The notes under the pieces were generated by a model. It was not told where the DNA came from and did no database searches. It saw only the letters and a list, made by a program, of their open reading frames with translations. Below, piece by piece: positions 32,459 through 42,985 of a stretch of 64,000 bases of DNA (position 1 is the stretch's first letter; each line of letters opens with the position of its first letter). The position numbers were made by a program, and so were the translations under genes. The DNA comes from Lichenostomus cassidix (Eukaryota; Chordata; Aves; Passeriformes; Meliphagidae): positions 5,156,128 through 5,220,127 of the forward strand of contig CM039202.1 of assembly GCA_008360975.2 (NCBI GenBank). The letters are read 5' to 3'.

Positions 32459-32499
32459 CCCGGCAACAGATGACTTACAGCACGAAGCGCCCTGATTGG
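32459..32499 (+). promoter_or_regulatory. MHC class II-like X1-X2-Y module, copy 2
   Basis: CCCGGCAACAGATG (32459-32472), then a weaker X2 (ACTTACAG), then Y box CTGATTGG (32492-32499). X1-to-Y spacing is 33 bases. It lies 78-79 bases after copy 1, so the module is tandemly duplicated. A weak third Y-like CTGATTAG lies at 32532-32539. Confidence 0.75.
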
Positions 32500-32769
32500 C
32501 CAAGGCCCGGTGTGCCTGGCACCCGATACTTCTGATTAGCTTAGAGCTGTCGAGGGCGGGAGGGGAGTCGAGCGCCGTCCGCAGAGCAATCCTCCGAGGG
32601 AGAAGGATGCGAGGAGCGGAGAATTGGTGAAGGTTGGAGGGGAGAGTGCCCACCCCGAACCACCATATCAAGGAGCAGGAGGCGAGGAGCGCTCCTCCCG
32701 ACGCGACCACCCGAGGGACAGAGCAGCAAGGAGGGGAAGGGATACGCCCGGCCCCCGAGCCTTATGTCC

Positions 32770-33510
32770 AAATGTGGACAACGGCAAGGGAGGGGTAGGC
32801 AAGGAAAGGGAAGGGTTGGTCGGTGAGGAAAGGCAAGGGAGGGGTAGGCAATACAAGGGGCCAGCAATACAAGGCAAAGCAAGGGAGGGGTAGGTAAGGC
32901 AAGGAAAGGGAAGGGTAAGAAAGGCTAGGCAAGGGAGGGTTAGAAAAGGCAAATCAACAGAGGGGAAGGCAAGGTCAGGGAAGACAAGACAAGGGAAGAG
33001 TAGGCAAGACAAGGCAAGGGAGGGGTGGTAAAGGCAATGCAAGGAAAGGAAGGGGCAGACAAGGAAAAGAAAGGCAAGAGGAGGGGAGGCAGCAGAAAGC
33101 AATGTAAGGCAAGGAAATTGAGGGGTAGGCCAGGCAAGGCAGTGCAAGGAAACGGAGGGGTTGACAAACGGAGGTCAGGTGGAGGTAAGCAAGACAATGC
33201 AAGTCAAGACAGGGGAGGGCAAGTCACAGCAATTCAAGACTGGGGTAGGAAGGAGAGAAAAGGCAAGCCAGGGAAAGGGCAGGCAGAGCAAGGCAAGGAA
33301 TGGATAGGCAAGACAAGGGCAGGGTAGGCGATACAAGGTAAGGGATGGATAGGCGAAGCAAGGTAAGGCAAGGAAAGGGAATTAAGAGAGGACCAGGCAG
33401 AGAAAGTTAATGGAGGAGTAGGCAAAGCAAGGGAGGGACAGTAAAGGCAAGGCATGGTTGGGAAAGCAAGGAAAGGAGGGGGAGGTAAAGGCAAGGCAAT
33501 GTATGGTGTG
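32770..33510 (+). repeat. GGCAAG purine-rich minisatellite, block 1
   Basis: Irregular tandem units of the type 'GGCAAGGCAAGGGAGGGGTA' with strong purine strand bias. The array is interrupted by an LTR and resumes at 34350. Pro/Leu/Cys-rich open frames on the minus strand are artefacts of the repeat. Confidence 0.9.
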
Positions 33511-33512
33511 GT

Positions 33513-34345
33513 GGATTAACACCAGCTGAGAATTAAACTTCAAGTAAGCTGCTCCCCTTCCCCCCGCCCCTTCTGGTGAGGAAGGAAGGCAGAAACTATG
33601 GGCTGAGGTAATGATTTACTGAAAAGAAACAGGCATAGGATGAGAAAAGAATGGTAGCAGCAACAATATTAATAACAAAAGTAAACGAAAGAGAGGGGGA
33701 TTTACACACAAGAAAGGGGCTCACCACCTCAACTCAGTTCTGTGTGGCTGCTGAGAAGAAGACAAGATGGTGGACATTCCTGTGGCTAGCGCCACGTGGC
33801 CCCCCTGAGACAAAGACATGATAGCAGCTGGCATTCCCCATTCCCGAGCCCAAGACAACAAAAACCAATGACAGATAAACACCCAAAAACTGGATTGTCT
33901 GTGCTGCATCGCCCACTTCTGGATCACTGGGCTTGGCTGTGTTTGGCTTCTCTCAGCTCAGCTTAGGCTTGGCTCCTTTCAACTTGATTTGGCTGCTGCT
34001 CCTTTACTCACAGCTGCTTCCAATATATCACTGCTCTGGAGCTGTGTTTCAGCTGTGTTCATCACTTCTGGAGCTGCCTCTAGCCAGTGTTCACTGCTTT
34101 TTCAGAGCCACATCTCAGAGGGATGGGAAGAGATGGGCAGCAGTGGAAGAGTCCTCAGTGCTGGTACTAGAAGTTTCCCCAAGGAATAAATGGAACAAAA
34201 AGTGGTGCACCTGTTTTTTGTTTTTTGCATTTGGGGTTTTTCTTCCCCCCAAAAAAACATTCCCCCAGTGATGATGTGCATGATATAGAATAGCAACCTA
34301 GCTGTGCCCACATAACTCTAGGTTCTTACCCCCTTCAAGCCAACC
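33513..34345 (-). mobile_element. LTR-like insertion inside the GGCAAG minisatellite
   Basis: Non-repeat sequence starting TGTGGTGGATTAACACC interrupts the minisatellite, which resumes at about 34350. Promoter- and poly(A)-like signals read on the minus strand fit an avian ERV LTR. Exact ends and TSD were not resolved. Confidence 0.5.
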
Positions 34346-34349
34346 TAGG

Positions 34350-34417
34350 AAACAAGGCAAGGTAAAGGAGTGGTAGGCAATGCAAAGTAAAGCAGGGCAA
34401 GGAAAGCCAAGGTCAGG
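34350..34417 (+). repeat. GGCAAG minisatellite, block 1 continued
   Basis: Units such as 'AGGCAATGCAAAGTAAAGCAGGGCAAGG' run straight into the next LTR start at 34418. Confidence 0.8.
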
Positions 34418-34760
34418 TGTCCTGGTTCTGGCTAGGACAGGGTTAATTTTTGCAGTAGCCAGAAGGGAGCATGGCTATGACACAGAGGTTATTCTATATC
34501 ACCTCGTGTAATTTTCCAGGGATGGGGGAAAGTCTTGCTTCTGAGTCAGGGTAGCATGGCAGAGGAGTGTTCCAGAATTGTCGGGGAATCAGGATTGCTT
34601 TGATGCTGTACTGTGGGATATCATCTTGGGACATGGTAATATCAAGGGCAATGAGGGTCATTTGGGATGTGTTTTTAGTGCTGCTCTATTCCCCCTACCT
34701 CAAGTGCAACCTCTGGGAATCCATAAACTGTTAGTGAAGCCAAGAAACTAGAGTCTCTGT
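34418..34760 (+). mobile_element. ERVL-type LTR start (5' LTR of ERVL copy 3, partial)
   Basis: It begins TGTCCTGGTTCTGGCTAGGA, a start familiar from avian ERVL LTRs. It runs on through a typical U3 and is followed by gag-like sequence on the same strand. The 3' end of the LTR is not clear. Confidence 0.65.
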
Positions 34761-37700
34761 CCTGAGATGCAGCACTGGCAAAGGGAATGGGAAAAAGACA
34801 GAAATTCTCAGCCTCTGGAGGTGACTCCTATCAAGTGTGAGGTAAAGGTATCTTTTCAAGGATGTTTTGTTTATGTGCCTAGACAAGTGGAACACCTAGA
34901 GCAAGGTATCCAGTACCTGAGAGAACTATCTGTGCTGGAGGTATTCCATAAGGACTAAAATGGCAAGCAATCCCTTAAAAATCAAGATAAAGTCCAATGT
35001 ATGCAAACCATGTGGTGGAAGTTCCTATGGAGCATACCATAGCCATATTGACAGTCTTGTCCTAGAAAGAAGAAGAACAAAGAGTGGATAATTTGTTTGC
35101 CGAACTCCAGCTATATGAAGAAAGTGTATTTCCCTACCCTGTGGGCCTGCATCTTATCCATGCAAAGACTGTCCAAAGAGCTCCAGTACTTTACAGATGA
35201 AGACCTGCAATATAAAGAAGTGTCCCATGTCCCAGCAGGATGGACCAGAATCTCTGCTATTGGGAACAGGCACCCCTCTGCTCAAGAGAGAGGGTGCACT
35301 CCACCAGGTAACCTGTGGTTTTAACTGTATGACCATGGAGAGGACATGAGGAAGCAGGATGGAAAATCCACCTCTGCCTTGGCAGCACAGGTACATGAGT
35401 TGAGAGGAAGAACAGCCACTGCAGGAAATTCTTCGAGAATAAATGGCACTCCAGTTTCCAGTGGGCAGGTCCAGCAGACAGAATAGAAAGACTGATGTTA
35501 CTTCCAATCCTCTTGAAGGGACCAGCAGTTCATATGTACAAGAAGTGAGCAATGAGTACTAGGACCAGAAGTAGAAGGGCCCTGGCTCCAGCCAGCTGGA
35601 GGAAAGGGACAATCTGATATATTGGACTGCGTGGATTTGTGGCCTGGCACACCAGACCCACAAGAGTGTAAGGCTTTAGTTGATGCTGGCCACAATGTAA
35701 CCTGAGGAGGGGAGCAGGTGGTCCTTCTGCAGCCCATGGAGTCCACGGGGGTGCAGGGATCCACCCACAGCCTGTGGCGAGGTACCCACGCCACAGGAGC
35801 AGGTGGATGCCTAGAGGAAGCTGTGATCCAGTGGGAGTCACATATGGAGAGATGAAGTTGCAAAGGCCTTGCAAGAGAGAGAAAGGCCTTGCTCCTGGGA
35901 TGGAAGCAGCCTGGCCTTGGCTTGGAAGTCTGCACTCTATGGACAAAATCTTGTGTTGCACCAGAAATTTGGATGGGATGCTACTTGTGAGATTGGACCC
36001 ACTCCAAAGAAGTTCGCAGAGGACTGTCTCTTGTGGGAGGGACCCCTGGCTACACAGAGGATGACCCCTCTCCCTGAGGAGCAGAAGAAGATCTCTGAAA
36101 TCTTGGTGATGGACTGACCAAAGAAAAAACCCCAAACTCACCCAACAGCCCAACAGCCCCCCTTCCCCCCAAGCTGTTGGTTGGAAGGAGGGAGCAGCGG
36201 TGAGTGGAGAAACGGCATCTTAAGAGGGAGGGGGGGTGAGTGAAGGAATGGTGTCTTAAGAGCTTATTTTTACTTCTCATTTATGCTTCGACTCTGTTCA
36301 GTTAATAAATCACTTTGCATCTTTTAAGTTTTGAGCCTGTTTTTGCCCTTTCTCAGTGTGTCCTCCCACCAATTCCTTATCTCAACTCATGAGTCTGGTG
36401 TGAGTATGTGTTAGTTCTTTTTCCTCTCTTCTGCACAACTGTGGCAGGAGAGAGTGGAGATAGCAGATGTCGTAAGTGCCTGGCATATGGCCAGGGTCAA
36501 ACCACGACAGTGACAGTGGACTGTTGTGGCCTGAATGAGGTCACACCACCGAGTGCTGCTGTGCCAGACATGCTGGAACTTCAATACAATCTGGAGGCCA
36601 AGGCAGTCATGCTGACCATCAACATTGCAAATGCATTTTTCTCCTTTCCTCTGGCAGAAGAGTGTAGGCCATAGTTTGCTTTCACCTGGAGGGACATGCA
36701 ATAAACCTGGAACTGACTGCCCCAGGGGAGGAAACATAGTCCCACCATTTGCCGTGTTCAAATCCAGACGACACTGGAAAAGGGTGAGGCTCCGGAACAC
36801 TTGGCAATTCATCGGTGACGTCATCATGTGGGGCAACAGAGCAGAGGAAGCTGAGAAAGGGAAGAATCTAGTCCAAATCCTCTTGAGGGGTGGTTTTGTC
36901 ATAAAACAAAGTAAGGTCAAGGGACCTGCATGGGAAATTCCGTTTTTAGGAGTAAAATCGCAAGAGGGATGTAATCAGATTCCAATGGATATGCTCAAGA
37001 ATATAGCAGCTATGTCCCCATCAACCAGGAAGAAGGAAACAAAGGCTTTCCTAGGCACTGGGTTTTTTTGGAGGATGTGTATTCCAAAGTACAGCCATGT
37101 TGTCAGCTCCCTCTATCATGTGACCTGGAAGAAGAGTGATTTCAAGCAGGGTCCTGAACAACAATAAGGTTTTGAACAAATTAATGAGGAGATTGTTCAT
37201 GCAGCAGCCCTTGCGACAGTCAGGACAGGATAAGATGTGAAAAATGTGCTCTATACAGCATCTGGGGAGAATGGTCCTTCCTTGAGTCCCTGGCAAAAAT
37301 TACCCAGGGAAACTCAAGGGCAACCTTTGGGGTTCTGGAGATGGGGATACAAAGTATCGAGGCCTGTTATGCCCAATTGAAAAAGAGATACTGGCAGCTT
37401 GTGAAGGGATTCAAGATGCTTCCAAAGTTATTGGCACTGAAACACAGCTTTTTCTGGTACTCCAACTGCCAGTGCCAGGCTGGATGTTCAGAGGGAAAGT
37501 CCCTTCCACACATCATGCCACTAATGCTGCATGGAGTAAGTGGGTCACGCTAATCACACAGCAACCTCATTTAGGATACCCAATCGCCCAGGGATCTTGA
37601 AAGTCACAATGAACTGGCCCAAAGGCCAACATTTCAGACTGTCATCATCATCCAGTGAGGAAAAGGTGATGTGCTGAGGAGGCCCTACTGAAGAATCAAC

Positions 37701-39130
37701 TACCAGAGAAAGAAAAGGAATCCCTCTCTTTACTGACAGTTCCTGCTGGATTGTAGGGCTACATCAAAAATGGAAAGGTGCTGTATGGAGCCTTACACAG
37801 CGAGTTGCAGAAGATGCCAAGGAACAATGTGAATCCAGTCAGGTTGCAGAACTGAAAGCCATCCATCTTTGGATATTGGTGAATGAGAAAAATGGCCAAC
37901 CCTCTACCTCTACACTGACTCGTGGATGCTGGCAAATGCTCTGTGGGAGTGGCTAGACCCAGGGATAGAGACCAATTGACAGCACAGAGGGAGAATCATC
38001 TGGGCTGCTGGACTGTGGCAGGACATCGCGGCCAGGGTAGAGAAGTTGGTTGTAAAAGTCCATTGTGTAGATGCAAATGTACCTGAATGTTAGGCTAACG
38101 AAGAACATCACAACAATGGACAGGTGGATCGAGCAGCCAAGACTAAAATGTCTCCAGTGGATCTGGACTGAGCAATATAAGGGTGAATTACTTCTGGCTC
38201 ATTGGGCCCATGACACCTCAGATCATCAGTGAAGAGATGCTACATATGAATGGGCTTGTGATAAGGGGGTGGACTTTACTATGGACACCATTTCCCTGGT
38301 GTCCATAACTGGACACAGTTATGGATAACTGTGAAACATGTGCTGCAATCTGGTGGACAACGGTCAAAATATAAATATGCGGAGGCCTGGCAGATCAATT
38401 ACATCCGCAGACTTTAATTTTTTTGTTGAGGCAATTACTGTTGCAAACCCATCAAGGCAAGTGCTACTTGCTCACAATGGGGGAAAACAACCTCTGAATG
38501 GCTGGAGATGTTCTGCCCAGAGCATCATCTTGGGCCTTGAAAAGTGAGTCCTGTGGCGACATGGCACCTCAGAATGAACTGAGTCAGACAGTGGGACTCA
38601 TTTCAAAAACAGCCTCATGGACACCTGGACCAAAGAACATGGGATTGAGTGGGTGTACCATATTACCTGCCACGCACCAGCCTCTGGGAAAGTTGAACAG
38701 TACAGTAGTCTGTTAAAAAACACATTGAAATCAATGGGTAGTGGGATCTTCAAACATTGGGATCTACATCTAGTGAGGGCCACCAAGTCAGCTAACACCC
38801 AAGGTCCTAGCAATCGAGCTGGCCCTGCCCAATCAAAACCTCCACAGAGTTTTTTCATAGGAGGGGTAAAAGACCCTGTGGTGCATATGAGGAATGTGTC
38901 AGGGAAGACAGTTTGGACTAGTCCTGCCTCAAGCAAAGGCAAACCCATTTGTGGGATTGTTTTGGTCTAGAACCTGGGTACACTTGGTGGGTAATGCAGA
39001 GGGACATGGAAATACGATGTGTCCCTCAAGGGTTAAACACCCTTTTTGGGTGAGAACAGTCTGTAATGTTGAATTGTATAACATTGGTTACTGAATGACA
39101 CTGCCGGTGTTCACCTTAACTGCCATGGAC
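34761..39130 (+). pseudogene. ERVL-like gag-pro-pol fossil (copy 3)
   Basis: This is the same order as the 15.8-19.8 kb provirus, with many stops. A Gag piece is at 34767-34958 ('EQGIQYLRELSVLEV'). Protease is near 35640-35700, with DAG in place of the active-site DTG. RT is at 36480-37170 ('AAVPDMLELQYNLE', 'NIANAFFSF'), an eroded RNase H at 37700-38000, and integrase at 38140-38940. Protease end and RT start are missing, and an LTR fragment (35705-36475) sits in that place. The 3' end passes directly into the GGCAAG minisatellite, and that junction is also present, inverted, at 6439-7000. It is non-functional. Confidence 0.88.
35705..36475 (+). mobile_element. ERVL-family LTR fragment (R-U5) inside ERVL copy 3
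   Basis: Positions 35990-36450 resemble the 3' half of avian ERVL LTRs: 'GAGGACTGTCTCTTGTGGGAGGGACCCC', then AATAAA near 36305, then 'TTGAGCCTGTTTTTGCCC' and a CT-rich U5 end. It replaces the protease-to-RT segment of the host fossil, so it marks a later insertion or recombination with deletion. Confidence 0.65.
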
Positions 39131-39395
39131 AATGAGGATGGACTTCTCCAAATACTACCAGGCAAGACAAGGCATGGGAGAGGAAGGAAAAGCAAGGCAA
39201 GGGAAGTCAAAGGTAGGGAAAACAAGGCAAGGGAGAGGTAGGCAAGGCTAAGCAAGGGAAGGGCAATAAAGACAAGGCAAGTCAAAGGAGAGGTAGGAAC
39301 ACAAAGGCAAGGCAGAGGAAGAGAAGGCAAAGCAAGATAAGGGAGGGGAAGGCAAGGCAAGAAAAGGCAAGGCAGATGTTGGCAAGGACAAGCTA
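38832..39395 (+). repeat. Inverted duplicate partner of 6439-7000
   Basis: This is the reverse complement of 6439-7000 with near-identity across both the ERVL integrase tail (38832-39090) and the minisatellite (39160-39395). The sharp limits are at AATCAAAACC on the left and AAGCTA on the right. Confidence 0.85.
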
Positions 39396-39460
39396 AGCAA
39401 GACAATGGAAGGCAAGCAAGGCAAGGGAGTGGAAGGTGAGATGAGGCAAGGAAATGGAGG
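39160..39460 (+). repeat. GGCAAG purine-rich minisatellite, block 2
   Basis: The same GGCAAGG-based units as 32770-33510, starting right after the ERVL 3' end. Confidence 0.88.
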
Positions 39461-40127
39461 GCTAGTGTAAGGACTTCACCCTTGCTTGTGTCAAACTCTG
39501 TGAAGATCACAGAAGGTTTTTGCCATAAGACAAATATAGAATGGAATGGCAGGATGCCACTGGCTCCAGACATGGCAAGGTCTGGCTGGCACATCCCTGA
39601 CAATGCACCCAAACAAGGATTCTCACGATGTGGAGGGGCCCATATGCATATCACTGATCAAACAAAGCACTCCGAGTTATGCGACAGATGGCATCTGTGA
39701 CCACCAATGACCACATGCCTCCGTGGATTCCTAGAACTTGGACTGTAATTTAAGCCACCTGATGGGACCTTGAGATAAGATAAAGTTGATACTGTTGTCT
39801 GAGTGTTACCTCAGGCCTAGAATGAGGCAAACAAAGTCTTGGCAGGAGAATGTATCACTGATAATCCACAAAGAAAACCAACTCAGCAACTGTGCTGAAA
39901 ATCAGCTCTGACTGGGTAAAATGTATTTCTGGCAGGCAAGACCACAACCTACCGACTCAAAACAAGAAACACACCGACTCAAAAGAGCTAATAAGAATTG
40001 GAAGCAAGGGAATAATTTAACCAATAGAATAAGAGAAAAATTGTTACTATTGACTTCGGCATATGCTCTCATTTGCATCTTAATTTGGGCAGAGGCATCT
40101 CTCATTAATTGGATCTTAACAACTAGG
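39461..40127. other. Unassigned insert between minisatellite blocks
   Basis: This AT-rich sequence interrupts the GGCAAG array. A charged or hydrophobic + stretch near 39960-40130 resembles ERV leader or gag debris but has no nameable motif. It is possibly an eroded LTR element. Confidence 0.35.
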
Positions 40128-40240
40128 AAAGGTAAGGTAAGGTAAGGTAAGGGAGGGGTAGGCAAGACAATGCATAACAAGGGAGGGGCAAGTTTGGCAA
40201 AGCAGGGGAGAGTAGACAAGACAAGGCAAGGGAGGAGCAG
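40128..40240 (+). repeat. GGCAAG/GGTAAG minisatellite, left outer arm of palindrome
   Basis: It starts with GGTAAGGTAAGG and continues as GGCAAGACAAGGCAAGGGAGG. It is the + orientation counterpart of the CCTTGCC block at 42985-44560. Confidence 0.8.
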
Positions 40241-40242
40241 AG

Positions 40243-42170
40243 TTGAAGCCAGCAAGAGTCTTTTGTTCTGAAAACTTTTATGTGAGAGGAATCCTTTTAT
40301 GTATTCAGTATTGGAGGTGGCATCCAAATTGAAGTGTTGGGCTCCCCAAAGGTGTTGTCAGTGTTTTTAAATTGGAAGAAAAGCACCTGGTGCTGCTGTT
40401 TCAGGTCCAGATGATAGGCTGCCCAAGGGATATAAAGGACAGTGACATGTTTCTCTCTGGGCACCTCTTGTCCTGGAGCAATCCGGGGACATATTAAAGT
40501 TTTGAGCGCTTCTCTAAATGTAAGAGCTGTGATCCTGACTATGCATTAGTACTTTTCCTTGGAAAGGGAAACATCTAGTGCTACTACTACAGATGATCAC
40601 CTGCTCAGAGAAGGTAAAAGCCAGAAAAACCTTTCTCCCCTGGCACTTTTTGTGTGGCAGCAATCCTTGGACACATTCAATATTTGAGGTGGTATCCAAT
40701 TTTCAGTTGTGGGTTCCTGAAATCATGTGACAGTGCTTTTACATGGGAAGGAATGCAGCTAGGCCCAATGCTTCAGGTAGAGATTATAGGCCACAGAAAC
40801 CAGGAGCAGTTTTTATCCTGGCACATTTTCTGTGGGAGCAATCCCCTGACATTTGCAATTATTGATTTGCTATCCAAATTTTGGAGGTAACCTTCCAAAA
40901 AGGGATGATGGCACTATTTCTTAAGAACGAAAGCACATAGTCCTAGTATTTGTGCTGCAAATATGCAGGTGCCCAGGGAATGAAAGGGACAGCAACCATT
41001 TCTTTTATCTGGTACCTTTTGTGTAGTAGCAACCTGCCACTGTATTCAGTTTGGCATGTCATCTCCACCTTTCAGAGATGCTCTTTTGAAATTTTTGGCA
41101 ATACACTTTTTTTGGGGCAGCTGTCCCGAGTCTTGGCGTGCAGATGATATACTGCTATGGGGAGGTAGTGCTCAGTGAGAGTAATCTGGCACATTTGTAT
41201 GAGAACAATCCTGACATATATTCTGTTTTGGAGATGGAGATCACATTTCTTTTGAGATGGGGTCATAGCTCTTCTCTTTGGCAAGGTAAGCAATTTTGGA
41301 TCCACACCTTGGGTGTTTTAGAGAGTATCTTAGTGAATTTAATTTCTTTTCCTATTATACAATGCTATTGGTTAGAGCTGTAGAAGTGCTACATTGGGAA
41401 TGCAAAAGCCAAGCTGTTGAGCTTTTTGTCCTGGTACATTTAGGGTGTGAGTGGTGATGTTCAGTTTTGGATTCTCATTCTGTGACACTAAAGGGTTATG
41501 ATGGTACATAGAGTTGAGAAGGAAAGTGAAGATACCAGGGTGTGTGTTGCAGTTCAATGGGTGCAGTTGGAGGTGAAGACAGCAAGAGCTTTCTCACTTT
41601 GTACTTTTGTGAGCTATGTTTTTGCCAGATGTTTTCTACTTTGTAGCTGGAACCCTGCAAGAGTGAATTTATTAATACATATAATTGAGAAGGAGGTCAT
41701 GTTACTGCTTAAGTGTGATGCAAATCAAAGTTTTCAAATGAAACAGGAAGGTCAGCAAAATCTTTGTCATGACACATTTTGTTTGAGAGTAGTGACTAGA
41801 CATTTTGCAATTTGCAGCTGCGCTGTGATGGGCGAGGTGCATTTACTTCTTTTCCAAATCTATACTGCCATCGTGTGGTGTTTATGAACGGTGACAGTGC
41901 GACGGTATAAGCCATCAAGAACTTTTTGTCTGGGCATCATTAGTGCATGAGCAGCTAGTGTAGGGATTCAGTTTTGGGTCCCAGCTTTGCAAGACTGAAA
42001 GAACGTGATCCTGCATATACCTGGGAAGGAAGGCAAATTGTCTCATTGTTGGCAGCATAGTTTTAGGCATAAAAGAAAGATCAAGTTCAGTGCTGGCTCT
42101 TTCTTTAGAACCTTCTGTGGGCTCAGATACTGAATGTTTTTAGTTTTATGCCTGTTTTTTTCATGACTGA
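40243..42170 (+). repeat. ~180-bp degenerate tandem repeat (satellite-like), about 10 units
   Basis: The block 'TTTTGTGTGG(C/A)AGCAATCCTTGGACACATTCA' recurs at about 40298, 40477, 40660, 40838, 41027 and 41205, then more eroded to about 42130. The steps are 178-189 bp. Each unit also has a 'TCTGGCACxTTTT' block, a 'GGTGGTATCCAATTTT' block and a 'GGAAAGGAAxGCA' block. There is no coding sequence. A related inverted unit lies at 42780-42985. Confidence 0.8.
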
Positions 42171-42289
42171 AAGTGTATGCAGGTACACAGGAGCAGGAAA
42201 GTAAGGCGGGGGGGAGGAGGGGTGGAAATCAGGCCTCTGCATTTACCAAAAGTGTCTCTAAGGCTATCGAGAGATCACTCCAGCCAGCA

Positions 42290-42715
42290 CTGCTCTGGTG
42301 CTGTACAGAAAGACCCTTCTCACACCCGTGCCGGTGTAAGGCACAGATTCTCACTCACCCAGAGAGCCGGATAGCTCATGCGTTACCAGAGACAAAGAAT
42401 CCAGAGGCTCAATCAGCCGGACATTCCAGAAGTTTATTCCAGAGGGTTCCAGGGTGAAAGAGAATGAATAACCCCACGTGTCCCTAGATATAGGGATCAC
42501 CTGGGATCGGGGGAGAGGAGGTGGGGGGAACACCACAACCAATGGGAGAAGGGAGGGATGGAGTCAGGGGTTAGGTTACAGCCAGGGGGATTTACATAAT
42601 TTGGGGAGGGACTTATGTTATTCGGACTAGGATGTTTCCCACCAGTGAAGCCCTGCTGAACTGGAACCACTTGGCTCCCCAGCAGTTCCTGAGGTGGTAT
42701 CATGCACCACCACAG
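42290..42715 (-). mobile_element. LTR at the centre of the palindrome (minus strand)
   Basis: A poly(A) signal (TTTATT on the plus strand at about 42432), a CT-rich end and an upstream CCAAT-type block ('ACCAATGGG', about 42537) read as an LTR on the minus strand. It separates the + and inverted parts of the 180-bp repeat. Ends are approximate. Confidence 0.55.
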
Positions 42716-42779
42716 GAAAGAGCATACTGTTTATGGTTTATGGTATTGTTCAGTTTAGAAGTTGCAAGGGGAAATCCAA

Positions 42780-42985
42780 AATCAGCCCTGGCTTTTTGTT
42801 CTATGACCATTTGTAAGGGAGAAATTGCTTAGTCAGGAACTAAAGGTACCAGGACAAAAAGCTAAATAGCTTGGTTTTTACATTCTCAATGTAGCAGTTC
42901 AACAGCTCTAACCATTAGTTCCGTATACTACAAAAAGAAATTAAGTTCACTAAGACACTCTCTGAACCACCCAGTGTGTAGACTT
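42780..42985 (-). repeat. Inverted copy of one ~180-bp repeat unit
   Basis: The reverse complement of 42840-42980 aligns closely with 41290-41440, sharing 'GTCTTAGTGAA(C/T)TTAATTTC', 'GGTTAGAGCTGT' and 'GCTTTTTGTCCTGGTAC'. It is the right inner arm of the palindrome. Confidence 0.85.

Larger units (their letters stand above)
32120..32620 (+). promoter_or_regulatory. CpG-rich promoter-like region
   Basis: This short GC- and CpG-rich island lies between the CYP21 poly(A) signal and the minisatellite. It holds the duplicated X-Y modules. No coding exon follows recognisably; a downstream ATG at 32608 opens only 7 codons. It looks like the promoter of a gene whose first exon was not found. Confidence 0.6.

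Noticed and set aside
32608..32631. Start codon of a class II gene after the X-Y promoter
   Set aside because: The ATG frame closes after 7 codons and there is no signal-peptide-like sequence.
32541..33494. Minus-strand Leu/Pro/Cys-rich frames after the X-Y promoter
   Set aside because: Same minisatellite artefact, and on the wrong strand for the promoter.
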